Shown here in pieces: positions 1 to 8,595 of a DNA stretch of 23,975 bases. The stretch is from NCBI GenBank assembly GCA_027029065.1, contig JALVGO010000035.1, forward strand, positions 1 through 23,975. The letters are read 5' to 3'. The DNA comes from Sulfurovum sp. (lineage in GTDB: Bacteria; Campylobacterota; Campylobacteria; Campylobacterales; Sulfurovaceae). A program made the position numbers and the translations under genes. The first letter of the stretch is position 1, and each line of letters opens with the position of its first letter. The notes beneath the pieces were generated by a model. It saw only the letters and a list, made by a program, of their open reading frames with translations, was not told the DNA's origin and ran no database searches.

Positions 1-1127
1 CCTTTTCTAAAGCCGACACCACACGCTTCATAGGCAAAGAAAACACCTGCCTGATAGCTAGAGCCCTGCGTATCTTGAGGGAGGGATGTGTAGATCTGGT
101 AGACCATCTTGTGGTTATCGTAATCCCCGTTGCCTCCAGTTGTTACTTGACCGTTTTCAAGGATGCGTACACTCTCGCCTTCCCGCCCAAAGACTGGTTT
201 TTGTACCTGTTTTGCTGTACTTAGCGGTTCAAAAGCGCTTTCCAAAAGCAGCGGATGGTTGGGGTAGAGCTGCCAAAGGATCGGCAGCAGACCTTTGCTT
301 TGGAAGAGCAAGGTGTAGGCAGGGTTGAAAATGATCGCTTTTTGGTTTTTGATGATGTTGGTCAGCATCATAGCAAGGTCGGGTTCTTCAAGGGCAATGT
401 CCTCCCACGGAATGAGTTTGAACCAGAGCTCATACTGCTCATCTTTGTAGAAGATGCCTTCAGTGTCATCAAATTCTACTTCGTCGATGTAGGCAAAAGC
501 TGTTTCATAACCCGCTTCTGTAGCAATATGCTGCAAGAGGCGAACGGTGTTTTCCTCTTCGCTGTTGCCGCGAATGGATGTAAAGAGAAACTTCCACCCC
601 TCATAGCGTGATGCAAAATCGCTTACATCCTCATCGAGTGTTACCAGTCGTTTGAAATTCTCAAGCAGGGCTTCATAGACACCGTTGAACTGTGCAGTCT
701 CTTCCAAGCCGTTTTGTTTGAGCATTGCCCACTGGACAATAGCGGTTTCGAAAAGGGCAGTGGGGGTGTCGGCATTGAACTCAAGCAGTTTGATCGGCTT
801 GCCGTCAATCCCGCCTGCAAGGTCGAAGCGACCGTAAAGATGCCAGTGGACATCATTCTCCCAGCTCTCTTTGATGAGTTCTGCCAGATTAAACGGGATG
901 CCTATCTCATGGAAGAGGTTGTTGTCAATGACATACTGTGCCGCTTCAATAAACATGTCATAGAGTCTGTTGCCAGCTTCGTAGTAGGCTTCGGCTTCAG
1001 CTTCAGAGAGGACGACAAGGGAGTCGGAGACATAAGGTGTGTCGTCACTGTCGGTATGCCACACAAACCCAAGTGACTCAAGGTAGTCAGTTGTAAGCGG
1101 AGTGACGGGTTGGAGTCTTACCATCAT
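1..1127 (-). CDS. Glutathionylspermidine synthase-like ATP-grasp protein (C-terminus cut by window edge)
   Basis: I translated this frame by hand from ATG at 1127 to the left edge: about 375 codons with no stop, so only a short C-terminal tail should be missing. The family joins a carboxylate to an amine using ATP (glutathionylspermidine synthase, YgiC/YjfC type). Supporting motifs are YGRFDL at about residues 98-103, LEFNADTPT at 115-123 (acidic/Asn residues of the ATP-grasp metal site) and a later SIRGNSEEE stretch. The ATG overlaps the TGA of the upstream lipoprotein gene (TGATG), with a second in-frame ATG immediately after it. In Campylobacter the same two families are neighbours (from memory), which supports a shared function. 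Real substrates of stand-alone YgiC-like proteins are uncertain, so glutathionylspermidine itself is not assured. Confidence 0.88.
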   Translation of the reverse strand, partial: MMVRLQPVTPLTTDYLESLGFVWHTDSDDTPYVSDSLVVLSEAEAEAYYEAGNRLYDMFIEAAQYVIDNNLFHEIGIPFNLAELIKESWENDVHWHLYGRFDLAGGIDGKPIKLLEFNADTPTALFETAIVQWAMLKQNGLEETAQFNGVYEALLENFKRLVTLDEDVSDFASRYEGWKFLFTSIRGNSEEENTVRLLQHIATEAGYETAFAYIDEVEFDDTEGIFYKDEQYELWFKLIPWEDIALEEPDLAMMLTNIIKNQKAIIFNPAYTLLFQSKGLLPILWQLYPNHPLLLESAFEPLSTAKQVQKPVFGREGESVRILENGQVTTGGNGDYDNHKMVYQIYTSLPQDTQGSSYQAGVFFAYEACGVGFRK

Positions 1128-1708
1128 CAACCGCCAAAGAAGCCGCCGCTTCTTGTGGTGCTTTTTTTGCTATTACCAAAGAAACCGCTGCGTTTGGTCG
1201 TGCTTTTGCGTGCCTTGCTGAAGCTGTTTTTGCTGCGTTGGTAGGTTGACGGTGATTTGTAGCCCGCTTTTCGGTTGTTCTGGTAGTTTTGGTTGCCAAA
1301 GAGTTTGCTGCCGATCCATGAGCCGATGATGGCACCGGCTGCAGAGGCGAGGATCGCCTCTCCCAGTCCCATACCGCCTTGCATCTGCATCTGAGCGTCT
1401 GGCTGCGTAAGTGCGGAGGTACCGTTATCAATCTTGGCAGCCTCCTGTTTGACAAGCGCATCCATCTCTTCTTTGGTCAATACCTTTTCGGTACCATCGA
1501 GTTTTTTGAGGATGATACGGGTCTCATCAGAAGGGAACTCATCTTTGATCTTGTATTTGCCCGGAGCTGTCTCTTCAATGACGACAAATGCGCCCTTGGC
1601 TTGTGGCTGCTCCTCTTGCGGTTTCTGTCCGCATCCGGTTACTCCGGTAGCCAGTACGGCAGCCATACCGGTCATTGCAAGTGTTGAAAGGGTTTTGATA
1701 TGTTTCAT
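1127..1708 (-). CDS. UPF0323 family lipoprotein
   Basis: A 193-residue protein with a lipoprotein signal peptide: basic start (MKHIK), hydrophobic core to about residue 22, then a lipobox-like GVTGC with the Cys near residue 26, so it should be lipid-anchored in the envelope. A glycine-rich segment around residues 110-135 (MGLGEAILASAAGAIIGSWIGS) resembles a glycine-zipper membrane stretch. The C-terminus is very basic and Ser/Thr-rich and carries two copies of a K-S-T-T-x-R/S-x-G-F-F-G motif. AAGGA lies about 8 nt before the ATG. It is translationally coupled to the glutathionylspermidine synthase-like gene. It matches the UPF0323 family of Campylobacterota, whose function I do not know; an envelope or polyamine-related role is only suggested by the neighbour. 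Confidence 0.87.
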   Translation of the reverse strand: MKHIKTLSTLAMTGMAAVLATGVTGCGQKPQEEQPQAKGAFVVIEETAPGKYKIKDEFPSDETRIILKKLDGTEKVLTKEEMDALVKQEAAKIDNGTSALTQPDAQMQMQGGMGLGEAILASAAGAIIGSWIGSKLFGNQNYQNNRKAGYKSPSTYQRSKNSFSKARKSTTKRSGFFGNSKKSTTRSGGFFGG

Positions 1709-1746
1709 TCTCTTTTCCTTGTTGGAGGTGATATATTGTTTTGGGA

Positions 1747-1755
1747 ATCATAGCA
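1747..1755 (-). promoter_or_regulatory. Extended -10 promoter for the UPF0323 lipoprotein operon
   Basis: On the minus strand a run of T residues is followed by TGCTATGAT, an extended -10 element. Predicted transcription start is near 1740, about 32 nt before the lipoprotein ATG. The T-run plus TGC-TATRAT arrangement is the same as in front of ubiD in this window and is typical of sigma-70 promoters in Campylobacterota, which often lack a clear -35. Confidence 0.5.
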
Positions 1756-1774
1756 AAAAAAGGGTTAATAATAT

Positions 1775-1793
1775 ACAGCAGCACGGCTGCTGT
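1775..1793 (-). terminator. Hairpin between ftsZ and the lipoprotein gene
   Basis: A perfect 8-bp inverted repeat, ACAGCAGC and GCTGCTGT, with a 3-nt loop. In the ftsZ transcript it is followed by an A/U-rich but imperfect tract (ATATTATTAA), so termination may be partial. It lies about 37 nt after the ftsZ stop and just upstream of the promoter of the next gene, which is where an operon end would be expected. Confidence 0.45.
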
Positions 1794-1829
1794 TTTGGTT
1801 GGAAGAGAGGGGGAAGAAAAAAGAGGCGT

Positions 1830-2990
1830 TTAGTCCATCTGCTTTCTCAGAAATGTCGGTACATCGAGGATATCTTCATTTTCATAGTCGCTTCCGACTG
1901 CCATACGTCTTGTACCGGCCATCGTATTGATGGTATTTGCCGTGCTGTTGCTGTTAATCAGTGTCTTTTGTGTTGCCGGCTTTGCTGAAGGGTCAGGAAT
2001 GGCATTTTTGTCCTCGAATCCTGTCGCGATAATGGTGATTTTCACTTCATCGATCGCCATATCAGGGTTGGTGGTAGTACCGAAAATAACAGAAGCATCT
2101 TCGTCGGCACTCTCTTCGACAATACTCATTGCCTCACCGATCTCCATGATAGGATAGTCAGGGTGAATGTCGAAGTGAACCAGTACACCCATCGCACCGT
2201 CAATAGAGATGCTGTCAAGCAGCGGCGATTCGATGGCAGCTTTGGCAGCATCGTATGCCGCGTTTGTACCAGTGCTGTAGCCTGTACCCATCAGTGCGAG
2301 CCCTCTGTGGCTCATAACGGTTTTGACATCGGCAAAGTCAAGGTTAATATCATTCTCACCATGAGAGAGGATCACTTTCGAGATGCCGCCAACCGCCTGT
2401 GCAAGGATATCATCAACCATTCTGAAACTCTCTTTGATCCCGAGGTTCTTCTCAACAATAGAGAGCAGTTTCTCATTGGGAACAACAATGATAGAGTCAC
2501 TTTCACGTTTAAGTTCTTCAAGTCCCTCTTTTGCCAGTTTGGTACGTTTGCGCCCTTCAAATTTGAATGGGCTTGTAACAATGGAGACTGTCAGTGCACC
2601 GACCTCTTTTGCTGCCTGTGCGATGATAGGTGCCGCACCGGTTCCTGTACCGCCGCCAAGTCCTGCGGAGATAAAGACAATATCGGAACCTTCGAGCATC
2701 GCTTTGATATCTTCAAAGCTCTCCAGTGCCGCTTCACGACCCTTTTCAGGTACCATACCCGCACCCAGACCGCGTGTTGCATTCATACCAAGCTGCATCT
2801 TGTACGGTGCCAGAGAACTCTCCAGCGCCTGAGCATCGGTATTTGCTACGATCAGATCGATACTGTTGATCCCTTCCTGGATCATGTGGTTGATCATGTT
2901 TCCGCCGCCGCCTCCGACGCCGATGGCTTTAATTTTTGCGCCGTTCGTGTGGCACTTTGTTTCGACGATGTCGATTTCAAACTCTTCCAT
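1830..2990 (-). CDS. ftsZ: Cell division protein FtsZ
   Basis: The tubulin-like GTPase that polymerises into the division ring at midcell. At 386 residues it has the usual bacterial length. Visible motifs: glycine-rich nucleotide loop GVGGGGGN at 24-31, the tubulin signature GGGTGTG at 112-118, and the T7-loop NLDFAD at 216-221 whose Asp 218 and Asp 221 are the catalytic acids of GTP hydrolysis. A variable linker (about 330-370) leads to a C-terminal peptide ILDVPTFLRKQ, close to the E. coli tail that binds FtsA and ZipA. AAGGGGG sits 6 nt before the ATG. It lies 33 bp downstream of ftsA on the same strand, so the two are probably co-transcribed. Identification is secure. Confidence 0.98.
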   Translation of the reverse strand: MEEFEIDIVETKCHTNGAKIKAIGVGGGGGNMINHMIQEGINSIDLIVANTDAQALESSLAPYKMQLGMNATRGLGAGMVPEKGREAALESFEDIKAMLEGSDIVFISAGLGGGTGTGAAPIIAQAAKEVGALTVSIVTSPFKFEGRKRTKLAKEGLEELKRESDSIIVVPNEKLLSIVEKNLGIKESFRMVDDILAQAVGGISKVILSHGENDINLDFADVKTVMSHRGLALMGTGYSTGTNAAYDAAKAAIESPLLDSISIDGAMGVLVHFDIHPDYPIMEIGEAMSIVEESADEDASVIFGTTTNPDMAIDEVKITIIATGFEDKNAIPDPSAKPATQKTLINSNSTANTINTMAGTRRMAVGSDYENEDILDVPTFLRKQMD

Positions 2991-3023
2991 TACTTCCCCC
3001 TTTATGTGATGTATTGTATTGCA

Positions 3024-4400
3024 TTAAAACAGTTGTTTGACCCAGTTACCCAGTTTCTTGATAGGGTTACTGTCCTCTTTCCCGATATCCGGCAGGTCAT
3101 CAAATGAGATGGTTGACGGTGTTTCATTGATATCCGGTTCCAGAAGCGGCTCTCGCTCATGTATCTCTTCCGCTTCTTCCGGTTCGCCTCCGATTTTGAG
3201 ATCAGCCAGATTGTCAACAGCCCCTTTGGAGTGCATCATCTCCTGATTGAAGTTGATCTCATACTGCGTGTGTTTGCCTGCACGGTAGAGCAGCAGACCG
3301 ACAACGGTCGCATAGGCAGGATCCTTCAAGTCGTCAAAAAGCCCTTCAATCTCCTTTGGTTTTGAGATACGTACCGGCATGGCAGGGAAGATGGACTGTG
3401 CCAGTTCCCTAATGCCTTTGAGTTTGGTCATGCCTCCGGTGAGGATGATCCCTGCGCCAATCTGCTCTTTGAGTGCCGACTTTTCCAGTGATTTGGCAAG
3501 GATCATCAATGCCTCCTCAACCCGTGCGAAGATGACAGAGTGAACAATCTCCAAAGAGACGCCATTACGGTTCTCTTCATCACCGATGATGGGCAGTTCG
3601 ATGATCTCGTTGCTTGTCTCTATGAGGTTTCCGTGACGTATCTTGACACTCTCGGCAACCTGAAGCGGTGTATGCAGTGCCATTGAGAGGTCGTTGGTGA
3701 TATGGTTGGAACCGACACCGAGGAAATCGTTGTAGCGGATGGAGTTGCCTACATGGACAACGAGGTTGCTTGTTTGTCCGCCAAGGTCGATCACGGCAAC
3801 ACCAAGCTCTTTTTCATCCTCATCCATGACAGCAATAGCAGAGGCATAGCCGCTCAGTACAATACCGTCAATCTCGACACCCGCGGAGCGAACCGCCTTT
3901 TTGAGGTTGGAGAGGTTGGACTTCTGTGTCATGATGATGTTGACATCCACTTCCATACGGCTGGCATTCATCCCGAACGGATCTTCAATGAAATCCTGGT
4001 CATCTACGCGGAAGTTGTAAGGAAGGACATGGATCACCTCATATTCGTTGGGAACATTGGCATTGTAGAGTGCCGTCTGCATCACACGGTTGATCTCTTT
4101 GATAGAGATGTCTTTGTGTGGAATATTGACAATCCCTGTGGAGTTGAGACTCTTGGCATAGGCATTGGAGATGGAGACAGTGGCAGAGATGATGTTGCTT
4201 CCGGCAATGCGTTTGGCATCGCCTATGGCTTTTTTGATCGACTTGGATGCCAGTTCAATATTGGTAATGGCACCTTTTTTGATACCGTTTGATTTGGAGA
4301 CACCGTGACCGAGTACCTGAACTTTCTCACCGTCAATTTCAGCTATGATCGCACATATTTTCGTCGAACCGATATCGATAGCTAAAACTGTATCACTCAA
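3024..4400 (-). CDS. ftsA: Cell division protein FtsA (TTG start)
   Basis: Actin-like ATPase that tethers FtsZ to the inner membrane and recruits later division proteins. Domains: phosphate-1 loop AIDIGSTKIC at 7-16; FtsA-specific 1C domain roughly 84-160; phosphate-2 loop VIDLGGQTSN at 203-212; adenosine motif GIILTGGMTKLKGI at 317-330. The last 14 residues (NPIKKLGNWVKQLF) form a typical amphipathic membrane-targeting helix after an acidic linker. The start is TTG at 4400, preceded 8 nt upstream by GGAGGA and overlapping the ppiD stop as TTGA; no better in-frame ATG lies nearby. The overlap implies translational coupling to ppiD. The 458-residue length is somewhat longer than E. coli FtsA because of the acidic linker before the tail. 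Confidence 0.97.
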   Translation of the reverse strand: MSDTVLAIDIGSTKICAIIAEIDGEKVQVLGHGVSKSNGIKKGAITNIELASKSIKKAIGDAKRIAGSNIISATVSISNAYAKSLNSTGIVNIPHKDISIKEINRVMQTALYNANVPNEYEVIHVLPYNFRVDDQDFIEDPFGMNASRMEVDVNIIMTQKSNLSNLKKAVRSAGVEIDGIVLSGYASAIAVMDEDEKELGVAVIDLGGQTSNLVVHVGNSIRYNDFLGVGSNHITNDLSMALHTPLQVAESVKIRHGNLIETSNEIIELPIIGDEENRNGVSLEIVHSVIFARVEEALMILAKSLEKSALKEQIGAGIILTGGMTKLKGIRELAQSIFPAMPVRISKPKEIEGLFDDLKDPAYATVVGLLLYRAGKHTQYEINFNQEMMHSKGAVDNLADLKIGGEPEEAEEIHEREPLLEPDINETPSTISFDDLPDIGKEDSNPIKKLGNWVKQLF

Positions 4401-5875
4401 TTTGTGAGTCCTCCCATGTAAACTTCAGTTGGATATCTGGTATCCAGCATTTTCAGGAAATTGCGTTCAAATACCCGTTGTTTGGTTGTATTTACTGTCT
4501 GTTTGACGATTTTAGTCTGATTTCCGTCCGCCGGAAGAAGCTTTTGCGCCATAATGCTGTAAACTACAACTTTATTTGATACGTTAATAATACCTTTTTC
4601 TTTTGAAGATGTAAAGAGTTTTTGTAAAAATTGTAAACTTTCTTGTGAATTTAGACCCTCAAGGTTGTCAAAATGATCCAGTGTCATAAAATCTGTTATT
4701 TTTTGGTGAGATTTGTCAACCGTTTCGAGCGCTTTTTGGGCAAGTGCCAGAAGGGCTTTCTGTTTTGCATCCTGCATGTAAAGCGGCATGACCTCTTTTT
4801 TTGCCTGTTCGAATGTCATTACTTTGGGCTCTTCCGCTTTGACGATCTTGACTGTAGCATAGCGTCCGTTGACAACTTTTGGTTTGATGATCTCCCCCGC
4901 GTCTTTCTGCTGTATCTCATCCCAAACCGCTTTTGAGAGTTTGCTGTCACCTACAGGAAGAATAAGCATCTCATTGTTTTTGATCTTCCCTTTCTTGAAA
5001 GCGATATAGGCTTTCTGTGCGCTTTTTTTGCTTTTCTTCAGCTTCAGATCTTTTGTTACCTCTGCTTTTGCATCCTCAAGTGAGAGCTGTTTTCCCTGAG
5101 CATCGGTGTAGTTAAAGCTGTTTAGATTGTAGAACGCTTGAAGCTCCTCATCGGTTACGGGTGTATTTGCTGTCTCTGTCCAGACCACTGCAAGCGTATA
5201 GGTTTTAGGGGTTTTAAACGCTTCTTTGTGTGCTTCCCAGAATGTTTTCAGGACATTGTCATCAACAGTGATGTTGACATCGTCAGGAGTGAGTACACTG
5301 TAGGCAATTTTGTCAGATACGTTGATTGCGGCACCGACACTCTCCTCTTCCAAAGGCAGACTTGGCACATTCAAAAGGTTGAGCAGTTTGGTGATGGTCA
5401 TCTCTTCACGGAGAGAGTCTTCAAATGTTTTTGCTTTGAGGCGCTGTGTCTTGAGGTACATTTCGTAAATGCTCTTGTCAAATACCCCGTTTTTGTTTTG
5501 GAACCCTTTGATAGACTCAAGCGTATGGGCTACTTCGTCATCAGAGACAATGATCCCCATATCTTTGGCATAGTTAAGCAGCTTCGCCTGTGTGGCAACA
5601 GTGGCGAATGCCTGCTGTACCAGACCCATCTCCTTTGCTTTCTTCTCGTCAAGCTGTCCCTGAAGCATCTGGTTGTACTGGTTGTAGAGATTGCTGTACG
5701 CCATATTGAGTTTGGACTGTTTGATCTCGATATCTCCAACTTTGGCAACACTTCCCGATTTACCGCTGAGGTCATAGCTCCCCCAGCCGACGAACCCCGC
5801 ACCGATAAATGCGATGGTGGCTATCCAGATGGTCCATACGAGGTACTTGTTGTGTTTCTGCATCCAACTAATCAT
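4397..5875 (-). CDS. ppiD: PpiD-type periplasmic peptidyl-prolyl isomerase/chaperone (SurA N-terminal domain)
   Basis: Membrane-anchored periplasmic folding factor. Residues 10-30 form one transmembrane helix after a short positively charged N-terminus, so the bulk is periplasmic. A SurA-N-like helical chaperone domain spans about 38-190, with the typical segment on 'not starting before the second residue of a helix' replaced by FAT-VATQAKLLNYAKDMGI-type helices. A parvulin-like region lies around 220-360 but conserved catalytic residues are hard to see, so isomerase activity is doubtful. The C-terminal 130 residues are helical and charged. AGAAGG is about 12 nt before the ATG. The gene precedes ftsA and ftsZ, the same order as in Campylobacter (from memory), and its stop overlaps the ftsA start, tying an envelope-folding factor to the division proteins. 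Confidence 0.85.
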   Translation of the reverse strand: MISWMQKHNKYLVWTIWIATIAFIGAGFVGWGSYDLSGKSGSVAKVGDIEIKQSKLNMAYSNLYNQYNQMLQGQLDEKKAKEMGLVQQAFATVATQAKLLNYAKDMGIIVSDDEVAHTLESIKGFQNKNGVFDKSIYEMYLKTQRLKAKTFEDSLREEMTITKLLNLLNVPSLPLEEESVGAAINVSDKIAYSVLTPDDVNITVDDNVLKTFWEAHKEAFKTPKTYTLAVVWTETANTPVTDEELQAFYNLNSFNYTDAQGKQLSLEDAKAEVTKDLKLKKSKKSAQKAYIAFKKGKIKNNEMLILPVGDSKLSKAVWDEIQQKDAGEIIKPKVVNGRYATVKIVKAEEPKVMTFEQAKKEVMPLYMQDAKQKALLALAQKALETVDKSHQKITDFMTLDHFDNLEGLNSQESLQFLQKLFTSSKEKGIINVSNKVVVYSIMAQKLLPADGNQTKIVKQTVNTTKQRVFERNFLKMLDTRYPTEVYMGGLTN

Positions 5876-5971
5876 GATTTTTATCTGCCTTCTATGGTAA
5901 AGTTTGTTAATATTTTATCTAAGCACACCTCTGATAACCCTGAATAGAGAGGCAAAAAAAGAAGGTTAATA

Positions 5972-7282
5972 ATGATTGACAACAATACAATGATGCAGCG
6001 TGATCTTGAGGTGATATGGCACCCGTGTACACAGATGAAAGACCACGAAACACTACCGCTTGTTCCTATACGTTCGGGCAGGGGAGTCTATCTGTACGAT
6101 TTTGAAGGCAACAGTTACATCGATGCGGTCAGTTCATGGTGGGTCAACCTTTTCGGACACGCCAATGCACGTATCAATGCACGGGTAAAGGCGCAGCTTG
6201 ACACACTCGAACATGTGCTGCTTGCAGGCTTTACGCATGAGCCTGCGGTGGCGTTGGCACACAAGCTTGTCAACCTGACACCTGAGACACTGAAGAAGGT
6301 TTTTTATGTTGACAACGGATCGAGTGCTGTGGAGGCGGCATTGAAGATGAGCTATCACTATCATCGCAATCTCGGCAGAAAAAAAGCACTTTTCCTGTCG
6401 TTGACAAACTCTTACCATGGAGAAACACTCGGTGCACTTTCGGTAGGTGATGTCAGCCTTTACAAAGAGACATACGAACCGCTTCTGATCGAGAATATGC
6501 AGGTGCCGGTTCCCAAAGACCAGAGCGAAGAGGCCGCCAAAGAAGCACTTGTTACACTTGAAGAGGTACTCAAAAGTGAAGGAGAGCATATTGCGGCATT
6601 TATTGTCGAACCGCTTATTCAGGGGGCGGGAAGCATGCACATGTATCATCCTTACTACCTTGAAGGTGCACGGGCTTTGACAAAGCAGTATGGTGTCCAT
6701 CTTATCGCCGATGAGATCATGACAGGATTCGGGCGTACGGGCAAGATGTTTGCCTGTGAACATGCCGGTATCTCTCCGGATTTTATGACACTCTCCAAAG
6801 GATTGACCGGCGGATACCTACCGCTGTCGGTGGTGATGACAACCGATGAGGTTTACAGTGCATTTTATTGTGACTACAGTGAGTACAAAGCCTTTTTGCA
6901 TTCACACAGCTATACCGGCAATCCTCTGGCGTGTAGTGCGGCGCTGGAGACACTGGCCATTTTTGAGACAGAAAATGTCCTTGTGAGCAATGAGCAAAAA
7001 AGCCGATACATATCCAAGAAGCTGCACACATTTGAAGCACTGGAAAATGTCGCCTCGGTACGACAGCAGGGAATGGTTGCAGCCGTAGAACTGCAAGGGT
7101 ATAAAGCCGAGGAGCGCATTGGACTTGAGATATACCGCTATGGGCTGAAAAACGGTGTACTGCTGCGGCCTCTGGGGAATGTGATCTACTTTATGCCGCC
7201 ATATATTATCAGCTATGAGGAGATAGATACTATGATGCGTGTTGCCTATGAGGGAATAGCAGAATTAAAAAGGAAAAATTAA
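5972..7282 (+). CDS. bioA: Adenosylmethionine-8-amino-7-oxononanoate aminotransferase (BioA)
   Basis: PLP-dependent cytoplasmic enzyme of biotin synthesis that converts KAPA to DAPA using S-adenosylmethionine as amino donor. The 436 residues match the family length. Visible features: the BioA-type SSWWVNLFGH at 54-63 (double Trp in the substrate pocket), IWHPCTQM near the N-terminus, NSYHGET at 146-152, the PLP aspartate in IADEIMTGFGRTG (Asp 247), and the Schiff-base lysine in LSKGLTGG (Lys 276). AGAAGG lies 6 nt before the ATG. It is divergent from ppiD across a 96-bp gap with A/T-rich, -10-like hexamers but no clear promoter. No other bio genes are in the window, so biotin genes appear scattered. 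Confidence 0.96.
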   Translation: MIDNNTMMQRDLEVIWHPCTQMKDHETLPLVPIRSGRGVYLYDFEGNSYIDAVSSWWVNLFGHANARINARVKAQLDTLEHVLLAGFTHEPAVALAHKLVNLTPETLKKVFYVDNGSSAVEAALKMSYHYHRNLGRKKALFLSLTNSYHGETLGALSVGDVSLYKETYEPLLIENMQVPVPKDQSEEAAKEALVTLEEVLKSEGEHIAAFIVEPLIQGAGSMHMYHPYYLEGARALTKQYGVHLIADEIMTGFGRTGKMFACEHAGISPDFMTLSKGLTGGYLPLSVVMTTDEVYSAFYCDYSEYKAFLHSHSYTGNPLACSAALETLAIFETENVLVSNEQKSRYISKKLHTFEALENVASVRQQGMVAAVELQGYKAEERIGLEIYRYGLKNGVLLRPLGNVIYFMPPYIISYEEIDTMMRVAYEGIAELKRKN

Positions 7283-7302
7283 AAGGGAAAAGAAAGGGAG
7301 TT

Positions 7303-8514
7303 TTATTTCCCAAACAGCTTTCCGAGCAGTCCTTTGTTGGCTTTGCTCAGGCGTTTATAGTGCCGTTTTGCCCGGCTGATGCCAAGTTCCATGGCTTCTT
7401 TGTAGAGTGCTTTGGCACGGTGTCTGTCTTTGTCAATCCCTATGCCGTGCTCATAGAACTGTCCAAGATCGCAGATAGCTTCGGCATAATCATCATCCAT
7501 GGCAAGCCGGTTGATAAGGGTGAATGCCTCGGGAAGATTTTTTTTGATAACATCCCCTTTGAAGAGGGCACGTGCGAGCATGAATTGTGCATATTTTGAC
7601 TGTGTCGCGGCAGAAATAAGCAGAAGCTGTGCCGCTTCGGCACTCCTCTTTTCACCGGTAAGTTTTTCGATGTAGGTCATCATCTCTTCGATATCACGCT
7701 CTTCATACCCCTCATTGGCGATCTTTTTGAGCCATGCATCGACAGCGGCAAAATGTTCGCTACTCTCTTCTACCGGTGGGTACTGTATCTGCATATTTTT
7801 GAATTTCTGGTCGATGTAGGGGATGGGTTCATAGGTTTGGGGTTCCTCTTCCGTTGTTTTGTCCGCATTGTCAGATGTGACTTTTGTGACGGTGCTGTCT
7901 GGCTGTTCCACAGAAGGGGTATTGTTTGCTTTCTCTTTTTTAACAGTTTCTACAGTATCTTCCTGTGTGTCTTGAAAGAAGAAATCATCTTTTTCCACAA
8001 CTTCTGTGTAGTTATATTGTTCATTCTCCTCAGGAAGGGAAAAGAAGTCATCATTTTCAGAGAGTGTCTGTTGCATATGGAGTGTATCGGGCAGGACATC
8101 TTCGCTTTTCAGGTTGAGTAGGGCATCAAAGTCGTTTTTCTCTTCCGGATTTTCCTCCTGATGGTCTCTATGGCTGTTGTCAATATCCAGAATCTCATCG
8201 ATCTCCTCATGCACCTCTTCCGGCTGGGTACGGAAAAGGTCAAACTCTTCTATGATCACTTCATCCTCTTCTTGCAAATTGGATGTTTCCGAAGGGGTAC
8301 GCTGATGTATCTCATCTGGTGCATGTTCAATGTATGATACGATCAGTGTCTGTGCCTGTGCATAGTTTTCTGCCTGCAGCGTATGTATGATCTCTTGTAT
8401 TTTATGATCTCTTTTCAGAGGGGAGAGTTTCAGTATCTGAAGCTGAATGGTTTCCGTGTCACCGATGGAGATAGCGAGGTTGATAATACTTAAACGTTTT
8501 TTTGTCTGGTTCAT
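7303..8514 (-). CDS. Acidic protein with C-terminal Sel1-like repeats
   Basis: A 403-residue protein with no signal peptide. The first 80 residues are helical. The middle (about 85-235) is strongly acidic and of low complexity, rich in Glu, Asp, Thr and Gln, and probably disordered. Residues about 297-390 look like Sel1/TPR helical repeats, for example AQFMLARALFKGD, then AEAICDLGQFYEHGIGIDKD, then RAKALYKEAMELG. The very C-terminus is basic (GLLGKLFGK). Sel1 repeats usually scaffold protein-protein contacts. The gene converges with bioA (20-bp gap) and lies upstream-to-downstream with the aldolase-fold gene on the same strand, 81 bp apart. No enzymatic motif was seen; the role is unknown. 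Confidence 0.8.
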   Translation of the reverse strand: MNQTKKRLSIINLAISIGDTETIQLQILKLSPLKRDHKIQEIIHTLQAENYAQAQTLIVSYIEHAPDEIHQRTPSETSNLQEEDEVIIEEFDLFRTQPEEVHEEIDEILDIDNSHRDHQEENPEEKNDFDALLNLKSEDVLPDTLHMQQTLSENDDFFSLPEENEQYNYTEVVEKDDFFFQDTQEDTVETVKKEKANNTPSVEQPDSTVTKVTSDNADKTTEEEPQTYEPIPYIDQKFKNMQIQYPPVEESSEHFAAVDAWLKKIANEGYEERDIEEMMTYIEKLTGEKRSAEAAQLLLISAATQSKYAQFMLARALFKGDVIKKNLPEAFTLINRLAMDDDYAEAICDLGQFYEHGIGIDKDRHRAKALYKEAMELGISRAKRHYKRLSKANKGLLGKLFGK

Positions 8515-8543
8515 ACACTTATCCTAACTATACATTATGGAAA

Positions 8544-8552
8544 AGTATAACA
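8544..8552 (-). promoter_or_regulatory. Candidate extended -10 for the Sel1-repeat gene
   Basis: Minus-strand TGTTATACT, an extended -10, lies about 30 nt before the ATG at 8514. A TTGACA is present further upstream (8572-8577 on the minus strand), but the 22-nt spacer is too long for a standard -35, so only the -10 is proposed. Confidence 0.35.
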
Positions 8553-8595
8553 AAACTATGCTTTACAAACTTGTCAACTATCATATTCCTACACT

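Noticed and set aside
1127..1461. Minus-strand open frame starting inside the lipoprotein gene
   Set aside because: It is an alternate-frame reading of the Ser/Thr/Lys-rich 3' part of the UPF0323 gene; the main frame has the lipobox and ribosome site.
2163..3107. 314-codon open frame on the plus strand opposite ftsZ
   Set aside because: It is a complement-frame shadow of ftsZ and the ftsA 3' end, rich in Cys, His and Phe, with no family motif or ribosome site.
7283..7302. Bidirectional terminator between bioA and the Sel1-repeat gene
   Set aside because: Only a 4-bp GGGA/TCCC dyad is visible there, too weak to call.
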